A stretch of DNA of 64,000 nucleotides from CAZBRS01 sp964494475 (lineage in GTDB: Bacteria; Myxococcota_A; UBA9042; CAZBRS01), in assembly GCA_964494475.1 (NCBI GenBank), contig CAZBRS010000011.1, positions 1-64,000 of the forward strand, given 5' to 3'. How positions within the stretch are numbered: position 1 is the stretch's first letter; the number at the start of each line of letters is the position of its first letter. The translations under genes were made by a program, and so were the position numbers. Positions 43,729 to 52,710 of this stretch are shown here, one piece after another. A model generated the notes under the pieces. The model ran no database searches. It saw only the letters and a program-made list of their open reading frames with translations, and was not told where the DNA came from.

Positions 43729-44652
43729 ATGGATCGCTCGCATGCGATGCTCTCCCTACAGCTACCAGATTTGCGGGGAGCCTTGCTCGAGCACGCGCCC
43801 GTTGGCGATCTGACCACCTACCGCATCGGCGGCACCGCTCGCTTCCTCTTTTCCCCGGCCGACGTCGACGACCTGCGCGCGTTCCTCTCGTTCGCCCTGC
43901 AGGCGGGCCTGCGCACGGCCGTGCTCGGCGGTGGCTCCAACGTGCTGCTGCCCGACGGCGAGGCCGACCTGGCGCTCGTGCACCTGGTCCCCGGTCTGCG
44001 CAGCCTCACGTTCCCGAGCGACGACCGGGTGCGCGCGGGCGCCGGCGCGTGGAATCGCGATCTGGTCGAGGCCCTGGCCGCGCGCGGGTTCGGGGGGTTC
44101 GAGTTCCTGCACGACATTCCCGGCACGGTCGGCGGGGCGGTGGTCATGAACGCCTCGAACAACCACGGCGAGACCGCCCTGCACGTCGACTCGGTCGAGT
44201 TCGTCGAGCACGCGCCGGGCTGGCCCGTCCGCACGTTGCCGCGCGAGCAGCTCGAGTTCGGGTACCGCGCCAGCCCCTTCCAGGCCGGAAGCGGGCGCAC
44301 GATCACGGCGGTCACGTTCCGTCTGGCCGAGCGCGGCGAGCCCTACGCCCTGCGCGAACGCCTCGCGGTCCTCCGCGCCGAGCGCGCGGGCAAGTTTCCC
44401 TGCGAGTACGCGAACTGCGGCAGCGTGTTCCGTCGGCCGCCGGGCGACTTCGCGGGGCGCCTCATCGAGGCGGCCGGGTGCAAGGGATTGCGCGAAGGCG
44501 AGGCCATGGTTTCGCCCAAGCACGCCGGGTTCATCGTGAACCTGGGGCACGCCACGTCGGCCGACATCAAGCGTCTGATCCTCAAGGTTCAGGAGCGCGT
44601 GATGGCGACCAGCGGGGTGCGCCTGGAGCGTGAGTTGATCTACCTGGAGTGA
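43729..44652 (+). CDS. murB: UDP-N-acetylenolpyruvoylglucosamine reductase MurB
   Basis: The product is 307 aa. FAD-binding motifs are clear: TYRIGGTARFL, VLGGGSNVLL and the pyrophosphate loop AGAGAWNRDLVEAL, followed by GFEFLHDIPGTVGGAVVMNA. The catalytic Ser/Glu region reads ANCGSVFRRPPGD (S in CGSVFRRP). MurB reduces UDP-GlcNAc-enolpyruvate to UDP-MurNAc. ATG 43729 is chosen over 43699 because the latter sits in the putative -10 box; M at 43747 is also possible. It is followed by DUF507 after 15 bp. mpl lies about 5 kb away, so murein genes are dispersed here. Confidence 0.93.
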   Translation: MDRSHAMLSLQLPDLRGALLEHAPVGDLTTYRIGGTARFLFSPADVDDLRAFLSFALQAGLRTAVLGGGSNVLLPDGEADLALVHLVPGLRSLTFPSDDRVRAGAGAWNRDLVEALAARGFGGFEFLHDIPGTVGGAVVMNASNNHGETALHVDSVEFVEHAPGWPVRTLPREQLEFGYRASPFQAGSGRTITAVTFRLAERGEPYALRERLAVLRAERAGKFPCEYANCGSVFRRPPGDFAGRLIEAAGCKGLREGEAMVSPKHAGFIVNLGHATSADIKRLILKVQERVMATSGVRLERELIYLE

Positions 44653-44667
44653 GGGAAGGGGAACGCC

Positions 44668-45183
44668 ATGAAGCTGTACGAAGGCAAGCTGCCGATCATC
44701 GCGCACGAGCTCGTCGCCGCGCTCGTCGACGCCGAGTTGATCGAGGTCCTGCCCGAAGAGCGCGAAGAAGCCGAACTCGACGTGCAGGCCACCTTGAAGG
44801 AGTACCTGCGGGTCGAGCACGAGATCAACGAGCGAGCGCGCGAGATCCTGCAGATCCGTGGGCTCGACTTCTCGGCGTTCTTCCGCATCAAGAAGGGCCT
44901 GGCCGACGAGAAGCAGATCGCCATCGGCGACGAGGCCGTCGATTACCTGGTCATGCAGATCATCGAGCAGTTCCTGCACTCGGCGCACGTCGAGGAGGTC
45001 TTCGGCGAAGACCGCGAGCTGCGCGTCAAGATGGGCCCGGTCATCAAGAAGCACACCGAGATGGAAGACGAGCTCGACCGCGAGGTGCGCGACAAGATCA
45101 AGAACCTCGAGGAAGGCACCGCCGACTGGGAGGTCGAGTACGCCCGCGTCATGGACAACGCCAAGCGCGCTAAGAAGCTGTGA
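44668..45183 (+). CDS. DUF507 family protein
   Basis: The product is 171 aa, highly charged and helical. The N-terminus MKLYEGKLPIIAHELVAALV and the later LIEVLPEEREEAELDVQATLKEYL fit DUF507, conserved in deltaproteobacteria-type genomes. No catalytic motif. RBS GGGAAGGGG precedes ATG 44668. It overlaps the convergent AI-2E-type gene by 14 bp at the 3' ends. Function unknown. Confidence 0.85.
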   Translation: MKLYEGKLPIIAHELVAALVDAELIEVLPEEREEAELDVQATLKEYLRVEHEINERAREILQIRGLDFSAFFRIKKGLADEKQIAIGDEAVDYLVMQIIEQFLHSAHVEEVFGEDRELRVKMGPVIKKHTEMEDELDREVRDKIKNLEEGTADWEVEYARVMDNAKRAKKL

Positions 45184-46561
45184 CCCCCGCGTAGCGTCGG
45201 TACGCGAAGGCAATCAGCGCCTTCAGCACCGCCGCTGCGGGCACCGCCAGGAACGCCCCCGGCACGCCGAACACGCGTTCTCCCGCCACCACCGCCAGGA
45301 TCGTGACCACCGGGTGCAGCCGCGCCTCGTGGCTGATGATCTTGGGGTTCAGGATGTAGGCTTCGAGGAAGTGAATGACCAGGATCCAGCCGAGCACCAG
45401 CAGCGCCGTGTGCACGCTGGTGGCCAGGCCCACCAGCACGGCCGGGACCGAGCTGAAGATGGTGCCGAGCACGGGGATGAAGCTGAGCACTCCCGCCACC
45501 AGCGCCAGCACGAGCGCGTAGTCGGGCACCAGCAGCGCGAAGCCCACGAACGACAGAACGCCGTTGATCAGGCAGATCATCATCTGGCCCCGCACCACGC
45601 CCCGCAGGCCCTGGTCGAGCAGCGCGAGCAGTTCGTTCAGATCGTCGCGGCGCCTGGGCGGGAAGCTCTCTTCGAAGAAGCGGCGCACGGCGGGTGCGTC
45701 GATCAGCGAGTAGGCCGTGGCCATCAGCACGATGAACACGGCGAAGATGAGGCTGACGATGCCCGTGGCCACGCCCTGCACGACCTGGACGGTGGACGAG
45801 ATGAGCTCGTCGCCCAGCGAGACCAGGCCGTCTTGCAGCGACGCGACCAGCCGCTCGCGGAAGCCGGCGCCGACCTCGGTGCTCTTCGACGGGCCCGACG
45901 CGGGCGCGGCGCGCAACAGATAGCCCTCGCCGTCGGGCTCGATCTGCAGGCCCCCCCCGAGCATGCGCACCCGGTAGTGGCCCGACGACAGTTGGACGAC
46001 ATCGAGCTCGCCCCCTGTGTCGCGGTGCACCTCGGGGATTCCGCGCGCCGCGGGCTCGGCGTCGGACAGCGTGCTCACCTGCACGAGGCCGAACGAGCGG
46101 TCGTGGCTGCGCAGGAGATCGGAGCCCCAGGGCGACACGGTCTCGACGCGGTGATCTCCGGGGATCGCCGCCAGCAGGCGATCGACCGAGCCCTCGAGCC
46201 GATCGACCAGCGCCGGCATGTCGCCGAGCAGCGCGTTCAGCTTGACGGCGATGCGGCGTGATTCGACCTCGACCTTGGGGATCACGTGCAGCACGAAGCC
46301 CACGATCGTGCCGATGAGCACCACGAACGTGAGCAGCGTGCCGCCCCAGCGGGGCACGTGCCGGCGGTGCAGCCACGAGACGACCGGGTGCAGCACGTAG
46401 GCGAGGCCGATGGCCACGACGAACGGGAAGAGCACCTCGCGGAACACGACGGCGAGCAGCAGCAGCACGACCACCAGTCCGACGAGGAAACGGTCGAAGT
46501 GGTCGCCGGCCTGCCGGTCGCGGGTCAGCGCCCGACCCAACGCCGAGGGGTCTCGGGGCAT
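45170..46561 (-). CDS. AI-2E-type transporter family membrane protein
   Basis: The product is 463 aa. The membrane topology is typical of the AI-2E transporter (YdiK/TqsA, UPF0118) family: two N-terminal helices (FLVGLVVVLLLLAVV, VLFPFVVAIGLAYVL), a periplasmic domain (about 90-260), then helices rich in Gly/Pro around VLSFIPVLGTIFSSVPAVLV and ILNPKIISHEARLHPV (family signature-like). The family is named for autoinducer export but many members move other solutes. It starts 3 bp after the stop of the thioredoxin lipoprotein gene and ends overlapping DUF507. Confidence 0.9.
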   Translation of the reverse strand: MPRDPSALGRALTRDRQAGDHFDRFLVGLVVVLLLLAVVFREVLFPFVVAIGLAYVLHPVVSWLHRRHVPRWGGTLLTFVVLIGTIVGFVLHVIPKVEVESRRIAVKLNALLGDMPALVDRLEGSVDRLLAAIPGDHRVETVSPWGSDLLRSHDRSFGLVQVSTLSDAEPAARGIPEVHRDTGGELDVVQLSSGHYRVRMLGGGLQIEPDGEGYLLRAAPASGPSKSTEVGAGFRERLVASLQDGLVSLGDELISSTVQVVQGVATGIVSLIFAVFIVLMATAYSLIDAPAVRRFFEESFPPRRRDDLNELLALLDQGLRGVVRGQMMICLINGVLSFVGFALLVPDYALVLALVAGVLSFIPVLGTIFSSVPAVLVGLATSVHTALLVLGWILVIHFLEAYILNPKIISHEARLHPVVTILAVVAGERVFGVPGAFLAVPAAAVLKALIAFAYRRYAGVTAS

Positions 46562-46564
46562 CGT

Positions 46565-47932
46565 CTACTCGTTCAACAGTTGGTTCAGGATGAACGTGTT
46601 CTTCGTGCCGCTGGTGCCGGTGCTCGAGTTCCAGATGTAGGCCATGTTGTCGCCGTCGAGGTGGGCGCCCCAGGGCAGGCCGAAGGCTCCGTCGGGGGTG
46701 GGGTACACATAGACGTTCGAGAAGACCGTCTCGTAGATCGGGTCGATGAACGTCCAGGCCGGGTCGACGTCGTGCTGGGCTGCGTAGGCCTTGCAGTACG
46801 CCGGGGTGGGCACCTGGCCCGAGGCGTCCTCGCCGAGGATGGTCAGGAGCTTCAACTTCTTGCCGGCCGCGATCTTCTCTTTGGTGTAGGCCGAGTCGAC
46901 GGGCAGCGTCTCGTGGCAGACGGGGCACCAGCCGGCCACCACGTAGAGCCACACGGCCTTCTGCTGGCCGCACAGGCTGTGCAGCGAGAACCAATCGCCG
47001 TTGCAGTTCTGCAACTGGAAGTCGGCGATGTTGTCGTTCATGAGCGGGCCCGTGCCCTCGGTCACGCACGCGGGTTCGGGGAGGTCGGGCTTGATCTCAC
47101 CCTCGATGGCGTAGCCCTCGAGGCAGACGCTCTCGGCGGGCGCGTAGGCGGCCGTGTTGCCCGTGGCCGGGTCGATGCTCACGCGCTCGAGCATGGCGTC
47201 GAGGGTGGCGCGGAACGTGACGCCCGTGCCGCCGGTGCTGTGGATGGTCACGGAGCCCCCGCGGCCGAGGAACGTCTTTTCGCAGCCGGCGTCGGGCGTG
47301 CAGTTGGTCTGGAGGAGCAGCCGGATGCCCGCGTCGTTGTACGTGGCACCGGTCAGGTCGTAGGTGCCGGGGGCCTCGGGGCCGCCGCGGGTGCCCGGAC
47401 GGATGGTCATGAACAGGTCGTCGCGCGGCAGGCCCGTGGCGTTGGAGGCCTGGTAGAGCAGGAAGGGATGCCCGGGCTCGCCCTCGGCCAGCTTGACCGT
47501 GCTCTTGACCGCCACGAAGCCGGCGGCCGGGCAGGTGTCGACCTGGCCGCCGCAGACGCCCGCCACGCAGAGCGCGTCGTTCACGCCGCCGCCGGCGTCG
47601 TAGCACACCCCGCACACGCCGCCGCAGCCGTTGTCGCCGCAGGTCTTGCCCGCGCACTGGGGCGCGCAGCAGGCGCCCGAGAGGCAGAGGCCGGCGTCGA
47701 CGGCGCCGCGGTGGTCGTAGCACACGCCGCAGGCACCGCCGCAGCCGTCGTCGCCGCAGGCCTTGCCGGCGCAGTCGGGGGTGCAGGGTGCGAGGTCGTC
47801 GCCCTGCAGGTCGGCGGGCTCGGCCGTGTCGTGGCCGGCCGCGGTGTCGGAGTTGCCGCCGTCGCCGCCACCGCACAGGGGCAGCGTCAGCAGGCCGAGC
47901 AAGAGGGCGGCGAGGTGCAGGGTGCGCGTCAT
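46565..47932 (-). CDS. Cys-rich lipoprotein with thioredoxin-like domain (paralogue 1)
   Basis: The product is 455 aa. The signal ends LLTLPLC (C20, weak lipobox), followed by two Cys-rich units (CAGKACGDDGCGGACGVC and CAGKTCGDNGCGGVCGVC). A central beta domain follows (PGTYDLTGATYNDAG), then a thioredoxin-like domain with VVAGWCPVCHETLP (CPVC). The C-terminus is similar to the paralogue at 48076. Probably a thiol-disulfide or TlpA-like reductase on the cell surface. ATG 47932 is chosen; the ORF extends upstream through the palindromic element but that part is not homologous to the paralogue. Confidence 0.8.
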   Translation of the reverse strand: MTRTLHLAALLLGLLTLPLCGGGDGGNSDTAAGHDTAEPADLQGDDLAPCTPDCAGKACGDDGCGGACGVCYDHRGAVDAGLCLSGACCAPQCAGKTCGDNGCGGVCGVCYDAGGGVNDALCVAGVCGGQVDTCPAAGFVAVKSTVKLAEGEPGHPFLLYQASNATGLPRDDLFMTIRPGTRGGPEAPGTYDLTGATYNDAGIRLLLQTNCTPDAGCEKTFLGRGGSVTIHSTGGTGVTFRATLDAMLERVSIDPATGNTAAYAPAESVCLEGYAIEGEIKPDLPEPACVTEGTGPLMNDNIADFQLQNCNGDWFSLHSLCGQQKAVWLYVVAGWCPVCHETLPVDSAYTKEKIAAGKKLKLLTILGEDASGQVPTPAYCKAYAAQHDVDPAWTFIDPIYETVFSNVYVYPTPDGAFGLPWGAHLDGDNMAYIWNSSTGTSGTKNTFILNQLLNE

Positions 47933-47935
47933 CGT

Positions 47936-48077
47936 GGGGCTCCTGGGGGTCTGGGGGCCCTCCCCCAGGCAATAACCTGGGAGCCTGTCGGTCGTGTCTT
48001 CAGCGGGGAGGATGGTACGCATCGATGTCGCCATCGGAGTCTCCATGGGATTAGGGTCCAACGCGCTACAGGCTCCT
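47936..48077. mobile_element. second copy of the palindromic element family
   Basis: It shares with copy 1 (620-790) the right end GCGCTACAGGCTCCT (48063-48077), the block ACACGACCGACAGGCTCC on the minus strand and CTGGGGGTCTGGGGGCCC at the left. The left outer inverted repeat is shortened to GGGGCTCC. Inner hairpins CCCAGG/CCTGGG and CTGGGGG/CCCCCAG are kept. Its last bases supply AG of the TAG stop of the gene at 48076. It lies between two paralogous lipoprotein genes. Confidence 0.75.
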
Positions 48078-49539
48078 AGTTGCCGCTCAACAAGGTGGTG
48101 AGGGCCGACTCGAGGGTGGGGCTGGGCAGGGCCGAGTGCCACGTGTAGATCAGGCCCGTGCCCTTGATGAGCACGTCCCACGGGATGGCGAACTCGCCGT
48201 TGGGGCCGAGGTACGGGTCGACGTGCGAGAACGTCGCGTCGTACTGGAAGTCGATGTAGACCTCGGCCGGATCGAGCCCGTGATCTTCGGCGTAGCCCAC
48301 GCAGAAGGCCTGGGTCGGCAGCTCGGAGTAGTTGTCCTCGCCGAGCACCGTCAGGTGGGAGAGGCGCTCGCCCTCAGCCTTCAGCGTGGCCACGTTCTCG
48401 GCCACCTGGGGCAGCCACTGGTCGCACGACGGGCACCAGCCGGCCACGACCGTGATCCAGATGGCGCGGCTGGTCTTCAGGCTCGAGAGCAGCAGCGGCT
48501 CGCCGTAGCAATTGTTCAGGGTGAAGTCGGCCACGGCCTCGCCCAGTTGGGCCGGTGCGACGATGGTCTCGTCGATCACGTGGTCCTCGAAGCACCACGT
48601 CTCGCCCCCGGGCACGGGCTTCGAGACGTACGTGGTGGGGTCGATGGTGACCTCCTCGAGGGTGGCGTTCAGCACGGCCTTGAACGTGCCTCCGGCGCCG
48701 CCGTACTCGATGATCTCGAGCGTGCCGCTCTTCTGGAAGAAGCGCTTGGCGCACGAGCTGCTGGAGCAGTCCTTCGACACCACGAGGCAAAGGCCGCAGT
48801 CTTCGTAGTTCTGACCCGCCAGGTCGTAGACGCCGGGGGCGGTGGGGCCGTTGTAGGGGGCGTACAGGTAGTCTTCGATCGAGAGCACGTCGGTGGGCAC
48901 CGACGTGGAGGTGTATTCGCGGTGCACGAAGACCTTGTTGCCGTTGCCCGCGTCCTCGAGCGTGGTCTGTTGCAGCGCCGCCTGGAGGCCCGTGTTTCCG
49001 CAGGGGGGCTCGCCCGTGCACACGCCGCTCTCGCACTGCTGGTAGGCGGCGCACGTGCCGCACGACCCGCCGCAGCCATCGGGCCCGCACGTCTTGCCGC
49101 CGCACGCGGGCGCGCAGGTGGGGTCGACGCAGGTGCCCTCGACGCGGCACAGGCTGGCGTCGACCGCGCCCGCGGCGTTGTAGCACACGCCGCACGAGCC
49201 CTCGCAGCCGTCGGGGCCGCACTGCTTGCCCTCGCACTGGGGGGTGCAGTCGGTCAGCTTGCCGCACAGGTCGTTCTGGCACGCGTAGCCGACGGCGCAC
49301 GAACCGCACGACCCGCCGCAGCCGTCGGGGCCGCACTGCTTGCCCTGGCACGCGGGCTCGCAGCCGGTGTCGGGGGGCGGGGTGGTCGTGTCGCCGGAGT
49401 TGGACGCCTCGATCGTGTCGTCGGCCGGGGTCGTCACGTCGTCGCCGCCGCCAGGTCCGCGCTGGCCGCCGTCGTCACCGCCGCACGCCGTCATCACCAG
49501 CGCACCGAGCACCAGAAGCCCGCCCATCCATCGGCGCAT
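48076..49539 (-). CDS. Cys-rich lipoprotein with thioredoxin-like domain (paralogue 2)
   Basis: The product is 487 aa with lipobox LVMTAC (C19) and an Asp/Thr-rich tether. Three to four Cys-rich units follow (CQGKQCGPDGCGGSCGSC, CEGKQCGPDGCEGSCGVC, CGGKTCGPDGCGGSCGTC). The central domain APGVYDLAGQNYEDCG and the thioredoxin-like domain VVAGWCPSCDQWLP (CPSC) mirror the 46565 gene, so the two arose by duplication. ATG 49539 has GGGGGTGGGT upstream; GTG 49545 is also in frame. The stop TAG is formed partly by the adjacent palindromic element, so the native C-terminus may have been altered. Confidence 0.82.
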   Translation of the reverse strand: MRRWMGGLLVLGALVMTACGGDDGGQRGPGGGDDVTTPADDTIEASNSGDTTTPPPDTGCEPACQGKQCGPDGCGGSCGSCAVGYACQNDLCGKLTDCTPQCEGKQCGPDGCEGSCGVCYNAAGAVDASLCRVEGTCVDPTCAPACGGKTCGPDGCGGSCGTCAAYQQCESGVCTGEPPCGNTGLQAALQQTTLEDAGNGNKVFVHREYTSTSVPTDVLSIEDYLYAPYNGPTAPGVYDLAGQNYEDCGLCLVVSKDCSSSSCAKRFFQKSGTLEIIEYGGAGGTFKAVLNATLEEVTIDPTTYVSKPVPGGETWCFEDHVIDETIVAPAQLGEAVADFTLNNCYGEPLLLSSLKTSRAIWITVVAGWCPSCDQWLPQVAENVATLKAEGERLSHLTVLGEDNYSELPTQAFCVGYAEDHGLDPAEVYIDFQYDATFSHVDPYLGPNGEFAIPWDVLIKGTGLIYTWHSALPSPTLESALTTLLSGN

Positions 49540-49572
49540 ACCCACCCCCGTTCCGTCGTGAAGAGACTCGAT

Positions 49573-50466
49573 TCAGAGCGCCACGAACGCGACCCACGTC
49601 ATCTGAGGGAGCCCGTTCTCGGCCGAGAGATGGACCCGGCCATCGGCCTCGACGGGCACTTCGGCGAAGGGCAGGAAGTGGCCGGTCAGGTAGTCGAGCA
49701 CATAGACCCCCACGGTGGTCGAGGCCACGGGGAGCTGCGCCTCGAAGGGCACGGGCGTGGCCACTTCGGTGTCGTAGGGCACGATGGCGAAGGCCGCGAT
49801 GGGCGCCTCGAGCTGCGCGGCGAGCGCCGGATGCAGCGTGTCGAGGTCGATCAGCGCGGCCTGCACGGCCACGGCCTCTTCGTAGTTCGGAAAGGCCAGA
49901 TCGGCCGGGAGATCGAGCCACAGGTCGGGGTGCGCCTGGGCGCCGCCCCCCAGGGCGGCCTCGATCACCTGGCCCGCCGCGGGCGAGGAGAGCACGATGT
50001 CGCCGAGATCGGTCTCGGGTCGGTCGCAGGGCGACTGGGGCAACGTGAGCGACGTGTGTCCGGACCTGGCGCCGAGGACCTTCACGCCGAGCTGCGCGCG
50101 CGCGGCGCCGCCCACGGTGAAGGTTCCGTCGGCCTTCGTGTTGGCCTTGACGCACAGCAGGGCGTCTTCGCCGCAGACGACGACCGCGGCCTTCTCGATC
50201 GGCGCGCCCCCTTCGTCGAGCACGCGGCCGGTGTAGGCGCACTTGCTGGGCGCGGCCACGTCGTCGTCGTTGCCAACGGCCTCGCCGGAGGCGCCGACCT
50301 CGTCGTCGCGGACCTCGAGGGCGCTGCCTTCGGGCCCGGTCACGTCGGCTTCGTCGGCGGCCTCGACCAGGGCGTCAGGCGACTCGGTCTCCTCGGCGGG
50401 GCTCGAGCAGGCCAGGGCCCCCACCACGACGACCAGCGCCAACCACCACAGGGAACGGAACGCCAT
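49573..50466 (-). CDS. lipoprotein with carboxypeptidase-regulatory-like domain
   Basis: The product is 297 aa with lipobox VVVVGALAC and an acidic tether of about 65 residues. Residues about 75-150 (YTGRVLDEGGAPIEKAAVVV, TKADGTFTVGGAA) have the CarboxypepD_reg-like beta-sandwich pattern common in surface proteins. The C-terminal half (VGVYVLDYLTGHFLPFAEVP) is unrecognised. ATG 50466 is the lipoprotein start; the ORF opens nine codons upstream. It precedes the thioredoxin lipoproteins on the same strand and may share their transcript. Confidence 0.7.
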   Translation of the reverse strand: MAFRSLWWLALVVVVGALACSSPAEETESPDALVEAADEADVTGPEGSALEVRDDEVGASGEAVGNDDDVAAPSKCAYTGRVLDEGGAPIEKAAVVVCGEDALLCVKANTKADGTFTVGGAARAQLGVKVLGARSGHTSLTLPQSPCDRPETDLGDIVLSSPAAGQVIEAALGGGAQAHPDLWLDLPADLAFPNYEEAVAVQAALIDLDTLHPALAAQLEAPIAAFAIVPYDTEVATPVPFEAQLPVASTTVGVYVLDYLTGHFLPFAEVPVEADGRVHLSAENGLPQMTWVAFVAL

Positions 50467-50529
50467 CGCTCCACCCGCACGCAATTCCTTCAAGGAATAC
50501 CAACAATCGAGCGCGATCGCAATCGCTGC

Positions 50530-51285
50530 TTACAGAAAGGCCCTGGCCAGGCGGGCGTAGGTCGAGTGTCCGCGCCGGAGGGCCTCCGGGTCGAGGCCGC
50601 CCAGGTAGCGCTCCCAACTTCGGCCGGCCCACAGGTGGTGCAGGTATGCGTTCGGAAAGGCGACGTCGCGCTCGAAGAGGTCGGCGAGGCCCCCGTCGTC
50701 CCAGGAGGGGTGGTAGAAGCTCTCGGGGGGCTCGACGTGCACCTCGCCGGGCGCGGCGTGCTCGGCCAGCAGTCGGGGTACGACCACGGAGTGCACGTGC
50801 CAGTAGTCGCCGTCGAAGGTGCGGTAGGCGTCGCGCCAGCGGGCGAGGAACGCGCTGCCGGGCTCGGCCAGGATCACGGCGTTGCAGAGGCCCTTGATGC
50901 GGCGGCCCGGCGTCTCCTCGCGGCCGAGCACGCAGGCGTGCCCGAAGAGCGGGGCCAGGGGGCGGGTACAAATCGTGTCGAGGTCGAGGTAGACGCCGCC
51001 GTGCCGGAGCAACGCGTCGAGGCGCACCACGTCGGACTGGTGCTCGATCCGGCGTAGCGGGCGGCCGTACACCTCGACGGGCGGCGTCACGGGCACGACC
51101 TCGAGCCGCGGCCGCACGCTGTCCCACAGGGGGCCGCAGGGCTCGTGGGCCGCGTGGAAGAGCGTCGCGTCGAAGGCGTTGACGGCCCAGGCTGAGCGCA
51201 GCGCCAGCGCGTGTACCAGCGAGAACGGCCTCCCGCCGAAGTCGGGCGCCAGGCCGAAGACCACGTGCAGCACGTTCGGGATCAC
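50530..51285 (-). CDS. GT32-like glycosyltransferase (DxD)
   Basis: The product is 251 aa. The sugar-transferase signature HQSDVVRLDALLRHGGVYLD with DxD at D101-L102-D103 is typical of the Gly_transf_sug (GT32) fold, which uses nucleotide sugars. GTG 51285 is the start: it overlaps the upstream radical SAM stop as GTGA (4 bp), strong evidence of translational coupling. Co-transcribed with radical SAM and a toxin-antitoxin pair. Acceptor unknown. Confidence 0.85.
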   Translation of the reverse strand: MIPNVLHVVFGLAPDFGGRPFSLVHALALRSAWAVNAFDATLFHAAHEPCGPLWDSVRPRLEVVPVTPPVEVYGRPLRRIEHQSDVVRLDALLRHGGVYLDLDTICTRPLAPLFGHACVLGREETPGRRIKGLCNAVILAEPGSAFLARWRDAYRTFDGDYWHVHSVVVPRLLAEHAAPGEVHVEPPESFYHPSWDDGGLADLFERDVAFPNAYLHHLWAGRSWERYLGGLDPEALRRGHSTYARLARAFL

Positions 51286-52694
51286 GGCGCGGCGCTCTCG
51301 GCGTAGGGCTGGAGCCCGGGGCGCAGCCGCTCGAAGGCCAGCCAGCCGCTCCAGTCCCCGTCGGCGGGGGTGGGGGTGGCGGGGTCGACGAGGGCGCGGA
51401 GGCCGTCCCACGCCTCGGGGGGCACCACGCGGGGCGCCGCCGCGACGCGGCGCTCGACGATCACGGCGCGGCGCTCGTTCAGGGGCACCTTCACGAAGGC
51501 GTGCCGATAGGTCACGGCCGGCACCACGAACGCCTCGCCGTAGTCGACCTCGAGGGCCAGGCCCGGACGCACCACGTCGTCCCAGAGCGGCGCGGCGAAC
51601 ACCAGGCGCGCGCCGCCGTCGTCGAGCCGCCACGAACCAGGCGCCGGCCACCGCTCCCTGAGGCGGGGCACCAGGCCGGCCAGGGCCGCGGGGCTGCCCC
51701 GCACCGCCAGGCCTCGCAGGTAGCCGTTGGGGGTCACCGCCTCGTGGGGCCGCGCGATCTCGCGCGCGGCGCGGTGCCGGCCGGCGGCCTCCTGGTGGCG
51801 CGCGCGGAAGGCCGACAGGCAGCAGTTCACGGCGAGCGGCAGGCCCCGGGCCTGCACCTCGGCCAGCACCTCGAGCGCGGCCAGCTCCGACTCGATGACC
51901 ACGACGCGGTGGCCGTGCAGGAGCGTGACGTCGGCGCGCTCGACCAGGTGCCGGGCGTTGTGGGGCGTGGCGCGCAGCTGGTGCAGGTTCAGGTGGCGCA
52001 CGCCCTGCGCCGCCAGCTCCTCGGCCAGGCGCACCAGCCTCGGCACCTCGCCGGGCGGCGCCGGGATCTCGACCGTGACGCGCGGGAACAGGCCCACGGC
52101 CGCGCGGACGGCCGAGAGGTCGTACTCGGAGGCGAGGGCGTTGAAGCGGATCTCGTCGAGACCGGTGGCCGCCAGGCGCGCCAGGCGCTCGGGCGTGGCC
52201 AGCAGGCCATTGGAGTAAAGCCACAGGTAGAGCCCCCGGCCGAAGCGCTCACGGAGCGCCGTCAGGAACTCGAGCGTGCGCTCCTCGGTCAGGAGGGGCT
52301 CGCCCCCCGACAGGCTGACGCCCCGGAAGCCGAAGCGCTCCACGTAGTCGAGGAAGTCGGTCACGTCGGGGAACGGCAGCCCGCTGGTCTCGGGCGGGTC
52401 GCGCGTGAGCTGCGGCGCGGGGCAGAAGAAGCAGCGCGCGTTGCAGACGCCGTTCACGAACAGGCACGCCCACGAGCCCTCGCCGCACGAGACGCAACCG
52501 GGCGACAGGTCGCGGCCGTCGACCTTGGTGCCCGAGAACGCCCAGGCCGTGTCCGGCGCCAGGCGCGCGAGCAAGGCCCGACGCCGCTCCTCGAAGGCCG
52601 GGGCGTCAGCGACCCGCAGCCAGCGCAGCCGGTCGGCGACCTCGCCGAGCTCGGCGCGGTTGTGGGCGATCATCGTCGCGAGGTCCAGCTGCAT
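51282..52694 (-). CDS. radical SAM protein
   Basis: The product is 470 aa. The SAM/4Fe-4S site is CNARCFFC (C84, C88, C91; CX3CX2C), followed by VSLSGGEPLLTEE, the classic SGGEP loop. Extra Cys at C67, C70 and C77 just upstream (GCVSCGEGSWAC) may carry another cluster or bind metal. The middle is a radical SAM barrel (IRFNALASEYDLSAVR). The C-terminus (about 330-470) is unrecognised. It overlaps the downstream GT gene by 4 bp (GTGA) and begins 16 bp after the toxin stop. Reaction unknown. Confidence 0.83.
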   Translation of the reverse strand: MQLDLATMIAHNRAELGEVADRLRWLRVADAPAFEERRRALLARLAPDTAWAFSGTKVDGRDLSPGCVSCGEGSWACLFVNGVCNARCFFCPAPQLTRDPPETSGLPFPDVTDFLDYVERFGFRGVSLSGGEPLLTEERTLEFLTALRERFGRGLYLWLYSNGLLATPERLARLAATGLDEIRFNALASEYDLSAVRAAVGLFPRVTVEIPAPPGEVPRLVRLAEELAAQGVRHLNLHQLRATPHNARHLVERADVTLLHGHRVVVIESELAALEVLAEVQARGLPLAVNCCLSAFRARHQEAAGRHRAAREIARPHEAVTPNGYLRGLAVRGSPAALAGLVPRLRERWPAPGSWRLDDGGARLVFAAPLWDDVVRPGLALEVDYGEAFVVPAVTYRHAFVKVPLNERRAVIVERRVAAAPRVVPPEAWDGLRALVDPATPTPADGDWSGWLAFERLRPGLQPYAESAAP

Positions 52695-52710
52695 GGTCGA
52701 GCCCCGACGG

